A stretch of 64,000 nucleotides of DNA from Pedobacter sp. N36a (GTDB lineage: Bacteria > Bacteroidota > Bacteroidia > Sphingobacteriales > Sphingobacteriaceae), in the NCBI RefSeq assembly GCF_014472395.1, contig NZ_JACSZW010000004.1:186001-250000 (forward strand), given 5' to 3'. Shown here piece after piece: positions 57,210-64,000 of this stretch. The position numbers and the translations under genes are program-made. Each line of letters opens with the position of its first letter. The stretch's first letter is position 1. The notes under the pieces were generated by a model. The model did not search any database, was not told where the DNA came from, and worked only from the letters and a program-made list of their open reading frames with translations.

Positions 57210-58506
57210 TCAGGTAGTACCTAAATGAACTATAATCCTTATCCATTTTTTCTGCATGTTTGGTCTTTAAATCCAGTTCCTGTACGGAAGCTGGAATCAT
57301 GATCTTTGCAGCAAGTTCTGCTGAAAATACATCTGGAAATTTACAGGCATGAGCTGTCGATAAAAATATACCTGCAGCATTTTCCTCTGGGTTTTCTTTT
57401 TTATAGTCTGCCAAAGCCAGTGCAGCAATCGCGGTATGTGGACAGGCGATATAGCCATATTGATCATAAATGGATTGAATCCCAGCCAAAGTTTGCTCAT
57501 CGGTATAAGTGTTGCTTTTCAAAAGCTGCTTCAAGGCTTCCACATCTTGTTTGAAAAGATCCATAATCCGCACCCAATTGCTTGGTGCACCTACATCCAT
57601 TGCATTCGCATAAGTCTGTATGGATGGCCTCGTCTCATAAACTCCGGTTTTTAGGAAGCGCGGAATAGTATCATTTACATTCGTGGCAGCGATAAATTGT
57701 TTCACCGGCAAGCCCATTTTATAAGCTAGCAATCCTGCTGCAATATTTCCGAAATTTCCGCTGGGCACAGCGAAAACCACTTCCTTTTTACCTGCTCTGC
57801 GCAATCTCGCCCAGGCATTAAAATAATAAAAAGTCTGTGGAATCAACCTGGCGATATTGATCGAATTTGCAGAGGTTAAGCGTAATCTCTCATTCAATTC
57901 CGCATCGGCGAATGCCTGTTTTACTAAATGCTGACAATCATCAAAGGTGCCATCTACTTCTATCGCATGGATGTTATGGCCATTGGTGCAAAGCTGTAAT
58001 TCCTGAATCTCACTTACTTTTCCCTTAGGATATAGGATGGTGACCCTTGTATTGGCCACGCCAAGGAAGCCCAGTGCTACTGCTCCCCCGGTATCTCCGG
58101 AAGTAGCCACTAACACATCCAACAATTGCTCCCCATCCTTTAAGAAATAGGCCATGATTCTACTCATGAAACGCGCACCAAAATCCTTAAAGGCCAATGA
58201 AGGCCCGTGAAACAGTTCTAAAACATAGGTGTCTGCTTCCAATTCTACCACCGGAGCATCAAAACTGATGGTTTCGTCCACGATTTTCTTTAGATCATCC
58301 AAAGGAATTGCCCCATCCAATAAGGTCGAAGCCACTTTAAAAGCGATCTCCGGCATACTATATTTATGGATATTTTCAATAAACTGTTGATCTAATAAAG
58401 GAACATTTACCGGCATATACAAGCCTTTATCCAAAGGCATACTGTTAAAAACAGCCGTTGGAAAGTCAACATTTAGTTCGTGGTTATTTGTGCTATATAA
58501 TTTCAT
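57187..58506 (-). CDS. thrC: Threonine synthase
   Basis: 439 residues. PLP enzyme that makes threonine from O-phosphohomoserine. PLP Lys in PSLAFKDFGARFMSRIMAYF (about 112), phosphate loop VATSGDTGGAVALGF, and AVPSGNFGNIAAGLLAYKM. The N-terminal MKLYSTNNHELNVDF is typical of the longer bacterial type. Last gene of the thrABC operon, 5 bases after thrB. Confidence 0.96.
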   Translation of the reverse strand: MKLYSTNNHELNVDFPTAVFNSMPLDKGLYMPVNVPLLDQQFIENIHKYSMPEIAFKVASTLLDGAIPLDDLKKIVDETISFDAPVVELEADTYVLELFHGPSLAFKDFGARFMSRIMAYFLKDGEQLLDVLVATSGDTGGAVALGFLGVANTRVTILYPKGKVSEIQELQLCTNGHNIHAIEVDGTFDDCQHLVKQAFADAELNERLRLTSANSINIARLIPQTFYYFNAWARLRRAGKKEVVFAVPSGNFGNIAAGLLAYKMGLPVKQFIAATNVNDTIPRFLKTGVYETRPSIQTYANAMDVGAPSNWVRIMDLFKQDVEALKQLLKSNTYTDEQTLAGIQSIYDQYGYIACPHTAIAALALADYKKENPEENAAGIFLSTAHACKFPDVFSAELAAKIMIPASVQELDLKTKHAEKMDKDYSSFRYYLTTFYENA

Positions 58507-58511
58507 GTGGA

Positions 58512-59447
58512 TTAATCTAGAATAACAGGACCTTTTTGATTTACGGAGGATACAAAAGAAAGGCTGTTGATGCCGATTCCTTTTAAATGCTGCTGTAGTT
58601 TTTGGGTGATTGCACTTGCAGTGGTTTCATCTTTTGTTAAAGCGAAAACAGAAGGGCCTGAACCGGAAATTCCGAATCCGATCGCGCCGGCTTTCAAAGC
58701 CAGAGACCTCATCTTATAGAAATCAGGAATTAGAATAGAGCGGGTAGGTTCTACCAGAATATCCGTCATACTGCGTCCAATCAGGTCATGGTCTTTTAAA
58801 AACAAACCGCTCACCAAACCTGCGACATTCCCCCACTGCGTTACCGCATCTTTCAATAATACTTTGGAACGAATCATTTGTCGAGCATCTTTAGTAGGCA
58901 CATCCACTTCCGGATACACAATGGCCGCATACAAATCTTCAGGATGCGGTAGGCTAATGATGTCTAAAGGTTCGTAACTTCTGATCAGTACAAAACCACC
59001 CAATAAGGCTGGGGCTACATTATCCGCATGACCATACCCGCAAGCCAGTTCCTCACCTTTCATGGCAAAAGGCACCAATTCTTTATTGGTCAATAAACTA
59101 TCGAATAAGTTATTTACCGCGAACAATCCTGCTACCGTACTGGCAGAGCTGGAACCCAATCCACTGCCAATCGGCATTTTCTTATGCAATTCAATTTCTA
59201 TCCCGGTATCTGGTTTCCCAATATGATTTAGGTAATGCTGCACACTGGCGCTCACCGTATTTTTCTTCGGATCAAGTGGCAAACGCCCATCGTCACCCGT
59301 GATTTTGGTAATGGTAATTCCTGAACCACCTGTCAATTTCATGATCACTTCATCGCCGGGTTCATTCACGGCAAAACCCAATACATCATAACCACAAACC
59401 ACATTGGCTACTGTAGCCGGGGCAAAAACTTTTATAGATTCTCTCAT
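58512..59447 (-). CDS. thrB: Homoserine kinase
   Basis: 311 residues, GHMP kinase family. It phosphorylates homoserine to O-phosphohomoserine. The ATP-binding loop is KMPIGSGLGSSSASTVAGLF at about 91, with FGISGSGPSVFALT near the C terminus. The start overlaps the thrA stop by 4 bases (ATGA), so translational coupling is likely. Confidence 0.95.
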   Translation of the reverse strand: MRESIKVFAPATVANVVCGYDVLGFAVNEPGDEVIMKLTGGSGITITKITGDDGRLPLDPKKNTVSASVQHYLNHIGKPDTGIEIELHKKMPIGSGLGSSSASTVAGLFAVNNLFDSLLTNKELVPFAMKGEELACGYGHADNVAPALLGGFVLIRSYEPLDIISLPHPEDLYAAIVYPEVDVPTKDARQMIRSKVLLKDAVTQWGNVAGLVSGLFLKDHDLIGRSMTDILVEPTRSILIPDFYKMRSLALKAGAIGFGISGSGPSVFALTKDETTASAITQKLQQHLKGIGINSLSFVSSVNQKGPVILD

Positions 59448-61891
59448 CGTTTACCAACGTTTATAATATCAGCGAAAACACCTGCCGCAGTCACTTCGGC
59501 ACCTGCGCCAGGGCCTTTAACTACCAATGGACGGTCTTTGTAACGGTCGGTGGTAAATGAAATGATATTGTCACTACCAGATAACATGTAAAAAGGATGG
59601 CTGTCATCCACCATTTGCAAGGTGATTTCCACTTTTCCTTCTTCCAGTTTTCCAATATAACGCAGCACTTTTTTATCCGCTGCTGCTTGTTTTTTTAACT
59701 TTTCAAAATACTCGGTATTGTTTTCCAGTTCCTGATAAAAATCAGCCACTGTTGCGGCTGCCAGACAAGCCGGAGGCAACATACTCTCAATCGTAATCTC
59801 TGATTCTTCCAGTGGATAACCGGCATCACGTGCCAGAATCAACATTTTACGCATAAAGTCTTTACCGTTCAAATCGTCTCTAGGATCCGGTTCAGTATAG
59901 CCTTTATCCTGTGCTTCTTTCACCACTTCATGAAACAATTTATCACCGGTATAATTGTTAAAAATATAAGAGATGGTACCCGATAAAATGGCTTCGATGC
60001 GGTGAATCCGGTCGCCGCTCATCATCAGATCTTTTAAAGTACGGATGATTGGCAGGCCAGCACCCACATTGGTTTCGTAATGAAAATCTACGCCATAAGT
60101 CCTCGCAGCCTGTTTAAAAGCGGCATATTGCTCATAATCCGCAGAATTACCAATCTTATTACAGGTCACCACAGAAATGCTGGATTGCAGCACATCCTTG
60201 TAAAACTGAATTGGATTATGACTAGCGGTATTGTCTACGAACACACAATTTGGCAGGTTCATCGCTTTCATCTTTTTGATGAAAAGCGGTAGATCTGCAG
60301 GTTCACCCTCGCTTTCCAGCACTTCTTCCCAATTGCTTAAGGCTATTCCATCTATATTCAGGTACATTTTACGGGAATTACAAACGCCCATTACTTTCAC
60401 CTGAAGGTCATTGTTCGTAGCAAGGAAATTCATTTGTGCTTCCAGCTGTGTGAATAAAGTCTTACCAATATTCCCTGTTCCCAGGCAAAAAATAGGGAGT
60501 GTTCTTTTCAGATTCGCATAAAAAGCATCATGCACCGCATTTACAGCTTTCGACAAATCCGGTTTAGAGATGATCACAGAGATGTTGTATTCCGACGAAC
60601 CCTGTGCAATTGCTCTCACATTAACCCCATTTCTGCCTAAAGCATGGAACAGCTTTCCTGACATTCCAGGAGTACGTTTCATGTTTTCGCCAACAATAGC
60701 CAATGCTGCAAGCCCGTTTTCTACTTCCGGATATTCCAATTTTCTTGCCTGTAATTCCAATTCAAACTCTTTATTGATGAGCGACAATGCCTTTAGCGCA
60801 TCGCCCGGCTTCACCGCAAAAGTAATGCTATGCTCCGACGAAGACTGTGTAATGAGGATCACATTGATCTGTTCGCGAGAAAGTAAAGAGAACAAACGAC
60901 CGCTAAACCCTGCTTTTCCAACCATTCCACTACCGGAAAGGTTCAATACGCTGATCTCATCAATAGAAGAAATTCCTTTGATCGGCAATTTTGAAGTTCC
61001 CGCGCCATGTTTGATATAAGTACCGGGAAAATCTACATTGAATGTATTTTTGATCACAATAGGAATGCGCTTTAAAAACGCAGGGATCATCGTTGGCGGA
61101 TAAATCACTTTGGCGCCAAAATAAGAAAGCTCCATGGCTTCAGTATAGCTCAATTCCGCAAGAGAAAAAGCTTTTTTCACCATTCTTGGATCAGCAGTCA
61201 TCATTCCGTCCACATCTGTCCAGACCTGGATTTCGGCTGCATTCAAGGCAGAACCCCAGATGGCGGCGGTATAGTCACTTCCTCCTCTTCCTAAAGTGGT
61301 GATTCTTCCTTCATCATTACTGGCAATGAAACCAGTTACGAATAATAATTTATCGGCATTTGACTCATAAAAATCCTTGATTAAACTTTCTGTGAGGTAG
61401 GTATTCACCTTCGCTTGTCCGTAGTTCTGGTCTGTTTTCATGAGTTCAGAACCATCAACATATAAGGCATTCGGAAAAGTTTGTTTGGCGATATGGCTTA
61501 CCATTACTGCCGAGCAACGCTCTCCGTAACTCAATATTAGGTCTTTCGTTTGCAGGCTAAGTTCTCTCAGGTTATAGACCGACTGCAAAATATCTTCCAG
61601 CTCATTAAAATAGATTTTTAGCTTGGTGAGTACCGGATTCTGTGCACTTGCTGGCAATAAGGCACGGATCACTTCAAAATGTTTCTTTTCAATAGCACTC
61701 AATTCCTCCCCATAAATCTTCCCTTTTCCCGCGTTTTCTGCCATTTCGACCAGGGCATTGGTTACCCCGCTCATGGCAGATAAGACGACAATCGGATTTT
61801 CAGCGCTTTGCGGCTCCTTCAAAATTCCCAGTAAAGCAGTGATGCTTTCTACGGAACCAACAGATGTACCTCCAAATTTTAATATGTTCAT
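59444..61891 (-). CDS. thrA: Bifunctional aspartate kinase/homoserine dehydrogenase
   Basis: 815 residues. The aspartokinase domain is at the N terminus (MNILKFGGTSVGSVESI; then GRGGSDYTAAIWGSAL and TDVDGMMTADPR). Two ACT repeats lie at about 315-460 (INVILITQSSSEHSITFAV and VRAIAQGSSEYNISVII), which in relatives sense threonine. Homoserine dehydrogenase covers about 463-815 (GTGNIGKTLF, NVGAGLPIIRTL, LSGTISYIFNNY). It catalyses steps 1 and 3 of the threonine branch. First gene of thrABC, downstream of a leader peptide and terminator. Confidence 0.96.
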   Translation of the reverse strand: MNILKFGGTSVGSVESITALLGILKEPQSAENPIVVLSAMSGVTNALVEMAENAGKGKIYGEELSAIEKKHFEVIRALLPASAQNPVLTKLKIYFNELEDILQSVYNLRELSLQTKDLILSYGERCSAVMVSHIAKQTFPNALYVDGSELMKTDQNYGQAKVNTYLTESLIKDFYESNADKLLFVTGFIASNDEGRITTLGRGGSDYTAAIWGSALNAAEIQVWTDVDGMMTADPRMVKKAFSLAELSYTEAMELSYFGAKVIYPPTMIPAFLKRIPIVIKNTFNVDFPGTYIKHGAGTSKLPIKGISSIDEISVLNLSGSGMVGKAGFSGRLFSLLSREQINVILITQSSSEHSITFAVKPGDALKALSLINKEFELELQARKLEYPEVENGLAALAIVGENMKRTPGMSGKLFHALGRNGVNVRAIAQGSSEYNISVIISKPDLSKAVNAVHDAFYANLKRTLPIFCLGTGNIGKTLFTQLEAQMNFLATNNDLQVKVMGVCNSRKMYLNIDGIALSNWEEVLESEGEPADLPLFIKKMKAMNLPNCVFVDNTASHNPIQFYKDVLQSSISVVTCNKIGNSADYEQYAAFKQAARTYGVDFHYETNVGAGLPIIRTLKDLMMSGDRIHRIEAILSGTISYIFNNYTGDKLFHEVVKEAQDKGYTEPDPRDDLNGKDFMRKMLILARDAGYPLEESEITIESMLPPACLAAATVADFYQELENNTEYFEKLKKQAAADKKVLRYIGKLEEGKVEITLQMVDDSHPFYMLSGSDNIISFTTDRYKDRPLVVKGPGAGAEVTAAGVFADIINVGKR

Positions 61892-61902
61892 AGTTTTAGG
61901 TT

Positions 61903-61942
61903 AAAAAAAAGCGCCTTCCCCGATTAGAGGAAGGCGCTTTTT
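61903..61942 (-). terminator. Attenuator terminator upstream of thrA
   Basis: 9-bp GC-rich stem GCGCCTTCC/GGAAGGCGC (61911-61919 with 61929-61937), extended by A/T pairs and followed on the minus strand by eight T. It lies between the leader peptide and thrA, just where an attenuator must be. Confidence 0.93.
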
Positions 61943-61972
61943 GTGGTTTTTATTTTTAGTATTTTATACCCA

Positions 61973-62041
61973 TTAGCTATCCTCCCTCCGAGATATCCCG
62001 GTGGTAATAATAATGGAAATAATGGTTGAATTATTAAACAT
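61973..62041 (-). CDS. thrL: thr operon leader peptide
   Basis: 22-codon reading frame, MFNNSTIISIIITTGISRRE then Asp-Ser and TAA. It carries three Thr and six Ile, nine of 22 residues, with the core STIISIIITTGI. This matches the logic of the E. coli thrL leader, where Thr and Ile codons stall the ribosome to prevent termination. The terminator follows 31 bases later and thrA after that. It lies in the 389-base region between thrA and rsgA. Confidence 0.88.
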   Translation of the reverse strand: MFNNSTIISIIITTGISRREDS

Positions 62042-62280
62042 TGTACATTATACACTTAGTGTGCTGCGGCGTAAAGTAAAGTTATATTTTTCTAATTAAC
62101 AAATGATTACCTAAATATTTGCTTGAATTTTAATAATATTGCGAGTAAAAGGTAAAAAGCAGGAAGGTGTTTATCTCAGCCTTAAGATGTTAAAATTTAA
62201 ACGCATTTTTCGGAAAGCGCAAGCTAAGCAATTGCAGACGCTGATTCCCGGCAAACATTTTCTTACCTTTACGCCACAAT

Positions 62281-63201
62281 ATGCAAGGATTAGTCATAAA
62301 ATCAACAGGAAGCTGGTATCAGGTACAAGCGGAAGACGGCAATAGATACGACTGCCGTATTAAAGGGAAGTTCCGCATCAAGGGCATTCAAACTACCAAC
62401 CCTATTGCCGTTGGCGATCAGGTAGACTTTGAGCTGGAGCCAAATTCGGAAAATGGGGTGATTCATAAATTACACGAACGTAATAATTATATCATCCGTA
62501 AATCCATCAACCTTTCCAAGCAGGCACAGATTATTGCCGCCAATATGGACCAGGCATTTTTGGTCGTTACCCTGGTTTCACCAAGAACTTCTTTAGGCTT
62601 TATTGATCGTTTTCTGGCTACCGCCGAGGCCTATCGCATTCCTGCAGTATTAATTTTCAATAAACTGGATTTGTTTAATGAAGACGGACTGGCGGTCTTA
62701 GAAGAATACAAGCATATTTATGAAAATATCGGATATCCATGTTATACGGTATCCGCATTGGAAGGTACCAATATCCCACAAATAGAAAGCTTATTAAAAG
62801 ACAAAACCACCCTATTTTCTGGACATTCCGGAGTAGGAAAATCAAGTCTGATCAATGCCCTGCTTCCAGATAGACACATCAAAACCGGAGAAATCTCTGA
62901 AGCAAGTGATAAAGGGCAACATACCACCACTTTTGCAGAAATGCATGTTTTACCTTTCGGTGGCTACCTGATTGATACTCCAGGCATCAGGGAATTGGGT
63001 ATTTTTGACATCAGGCCAGAAGAACTAGGGCATTATTTCAGAGAAATGCGTGCCTTAATGAACAAATGTAAGTTCAATAATTGTCGCCATGTCAATGAGC
63101 CAGGCTGTGCCGTCATCAAAGCGGTAGAAGATGGAGAAATTGAAATCAGCAGGTACGAAAGTTACCTGAGTATTTACCATGGCAACGAAACCCGCGCTTA
63201 A
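62281..63201 (+). CDS. rsgA: Ribosome small-subunit GTPase RsgA
   Basis: 306 residues, circularly permuted GTPase. N-terminal OB-fold (VIKSTGSWYQVQAEDGNRYD), then the motifs in permuted order: G4 FNKLD, G5 VSALEG, G1 [17 protein letters not shown]2 around HTTTFAEM, G3 DTPGIREL. The C-terminal zinc finger has CKFNNCRHVNEPGCAV. It acts in late 30S maturation. Followed 18 bases later by dtd. Confidence 0.95.
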   Translation: MQGLVIKSTGSWYQVQAEDGNRYDCRIKGKFRIKGIQTTNPIAVGDQVDFELEPNSENGVIHKLHERNNYIIRKSINLSKQAQIIAANMDQAFLVVTLVSPRTSLGFIDRFLATAEAYRIPAVLIFNKLDLFNEDGLAVLEEYKHIYENIGYPCYTVSALEGTNIPQIESLLKDKTTLFSGHSGVGKSSLINALLPDRHIKTGEISEASDKGQHTTTFAEMHVLPFGGYLIDTPGIRELGIFDIRPEELGHYFREMRALMNKCKFNNCRHVNEPGCAVIKAVEDGEIEISRYESYLSIYHGNETRA

Positions 63202-63219
63202 TCCCGGTTTTAAACAACG

Positions 63220-63672
63220 ATGAGAGCAATTATACAAAGAGTTACGGAAGCCGGCTGTGTAGTAGAAGGAGCAACAACTGGTAGCATTGATACTGGTTTT
63301 TTGGTGTTATTAGGTATTGAAGATACGGATACTACTGAAGACCTGGATTGGCTTAGCCAGAAGATTGTCAATATGAGGATCTTTGGCGATGAAAATGACC
63401 AAATGAATAAATCCCTTGCTGATGTCGATGGAAACATTCTCCTGATCAGTCAGTTTACCCTCTTTGCTTCCACAAAAAAAGGCAATAGGCCTGGTTTTAC
63501 CAGAGCAGCCAGACCTGACAAAGCTACCCCTTTATACGAAAAAATGATTGCCAAACTCTCTTCGCTTCTACAAAAAGAGATTCAAACAGGGATTTTTGGT
63601 GCAGATATGAAGATCAGTTTAACCAATGATGGTCCTGTCACCATTATGATAGATACTAAAAATAAAGAATAA
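63220..63672 (+). CDS. dtd: D-aminoacyl-tRNA deacylase
   Basis: 150 residues, standard for DTD. It frees D-amino acids from mischarged tRNA. MRAIIQRVTEAGC at the start, ISQFTLFASTKKGNRPGFTR with the SQFT motif, and the TNDGPVTIMIDT end with the GP motif. Follows rsgA and is 1 base from the next gene, so co-transcribed. Confidence 0.95.
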   Translation: MRAIIQRVTEAGCVVEGATTGSIDTGFLVLLGIEDTDTTEDLDWLSQKIVNMRIFGDENDQMNKSLADVDGNILLISQFTLFASTKKGNRPGFTRAARPDKATPLYEKMIAKLSSLLQKEIQTGIFGADMKISLTNDGPVTIMIDTKNKE

Positions 63673-63673
63673 C

Positions 63674-64000
63674 ATGACGATAGCCGAAGCCCAGGAAACC
63701 GTAGACCAGTGGATCAATAAAACAGGGATCCGTTATTTCAATGAACTCACCAATACCGCGATCCTGATGGAAGAAGTGGGTGAAGTGGCTAGAATCATGT
63801 CCAGAAAATATGGCGAACAGTCTTTCAAAAAAAGTGATGAAGCGGTAGACCTTGGCGATGAGATGGCCGACGTATTGTTTGTCCTGATCTGCCTGGCCAA
63901 TCAAACCGGCATCGACCTGACCAGCGCTTTAGAGAAAAACCTGGTTAAAAAAACCATCCGCGACACCGACCGTCATCAGAACAACGAAAAGCTGAAATAG
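63674..64000 (+). CDS. MazG-like nucleotide pyrophosphohydrolase
   Basis: 108 residues, complete (TAG at 63998-64000). The MazG fold pattern is seen in TNTAILMEEVGEVARIMSRK (EExxE-type metal site), SDEAVDLGDEMADVLFVLIC with ExxD, and the late NLVKKTIRDTDRH. This family hydrolyses (d)NTPs to NMP and pyrophosphate. The short form resembles the small MazG-type proteins of other bacteria; the preferred nucleotide is unknown. Third gene of the rsgA-dtd group. Confidence 0.87.
   Translation: MTIAEAQETVDQWINKTGIRYFNELTNTAILMEEVGEVARIMSRKYGEQSFKKSDEAVDLGDEMADVLFVLICLANQTGIDLTSALEKNLVKKTIRDTDRHQNNEKLK

Noticed and set aside
61981-62000. Shine-Dalgarno-like GGAGGGAGG on the minus strand inside the leader peptide
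   Set aside because: No start codon at proper distance opens a real gene; it lies within the leader frame and may only affect local RNA folding.

Overview
The window looks like a chromosomal segment of a Bacteroidota bacterium, most likely Sphingobacteriaceae and close to Pedobacter. This is an inference from several things. The DNA is about 40% GC. Genes mostly lack Shine-Dalgarno sequences. Several genes have TAnnTTTG-type -7 promoter elements. There is a secreted protein of Ig_7/He_PIG modules, a full-length MetH behind a SAM-I riboswitch, and a Wzi/Wza/Wzc capsule system with a PHP-type phosphatase. No insertion sequence, prophage or CRISPR array was seen.

Layout. 1-3589 (-): N-terminal 1196 residues of a very large secreted Ig-repeat protein that runs off the left edge. 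3893-7255: an 840-residue NACHT/STAND-like protein with an altered P-loop, converging on a PAS-LuxR regulator. 7256-8188: gene-poor AT-rich DNA. 8189-33170: a capsule/exopolysaccharide locus. It has rmlA, rmlD, rmlB and a polyprenyl-phosphate sugar transferase on (-), ugd, manC and wzi on (+), then a 14-gene (-) operon. In transcription order that operon runs cpsB-type phosphatase, wza, wzc, wzx, nitroreductase, pyruvyl transferase, wzy, three glycosyltransferases, GH99-like protein, acyltransferase, SGNH hydrolase, DUF1972 glycosyltransferase.

33394-43771: subtilase, SAM-dependent uroporphyrinogen-III methyltransferase with an Rrf2 regulator, a small secreted protein, a convergent pair of sigma-54-type response regulator and hybrid histidine kinase, a YeiH-type exporter, a lipoprotein and a small membrane protein. 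43906-44606 (-): three tandem tRNA-Glu/initiator-tRNA pairs. 44718-50908: era, der, ctp-type protease, murQ, an unknown protein, a Bax-inhibitor-1 protein. 51007-56703: a secreted unknown, then SAM-I riboswitch-metH-metF. 56778-61891: META-domain lipoprotein and the thrABC operon (-), preceded by a Thr/Ile-rich leader peptide and terminator, a clear attenuator. 62281-64000: rsgA, dtd and a MazG-like pyrophosphohydrolase.

How the genes fit together. RmlA/B/D, Ugd and ManC supply dTDP-, UDP- and GDP-sugars. The WcaJ-like enzyme starts the repeat unit on undecaprenyl phosphate, and the glycosyltransferases, pyruvyl transferase and acyltransferase build and decorate it. Wzx and Wzy flip and polymerise it. 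Wzc, Wza and the phosphatase export it and control length, and Wzi anchors it. The most notable signals are a G11 tract inside wzc (possible phase switch), the thr attenuator, the P-loop Lys-to-Arg protein, a motif repeated in the capsule intergenic regions, and the triplicated tRNA pair.
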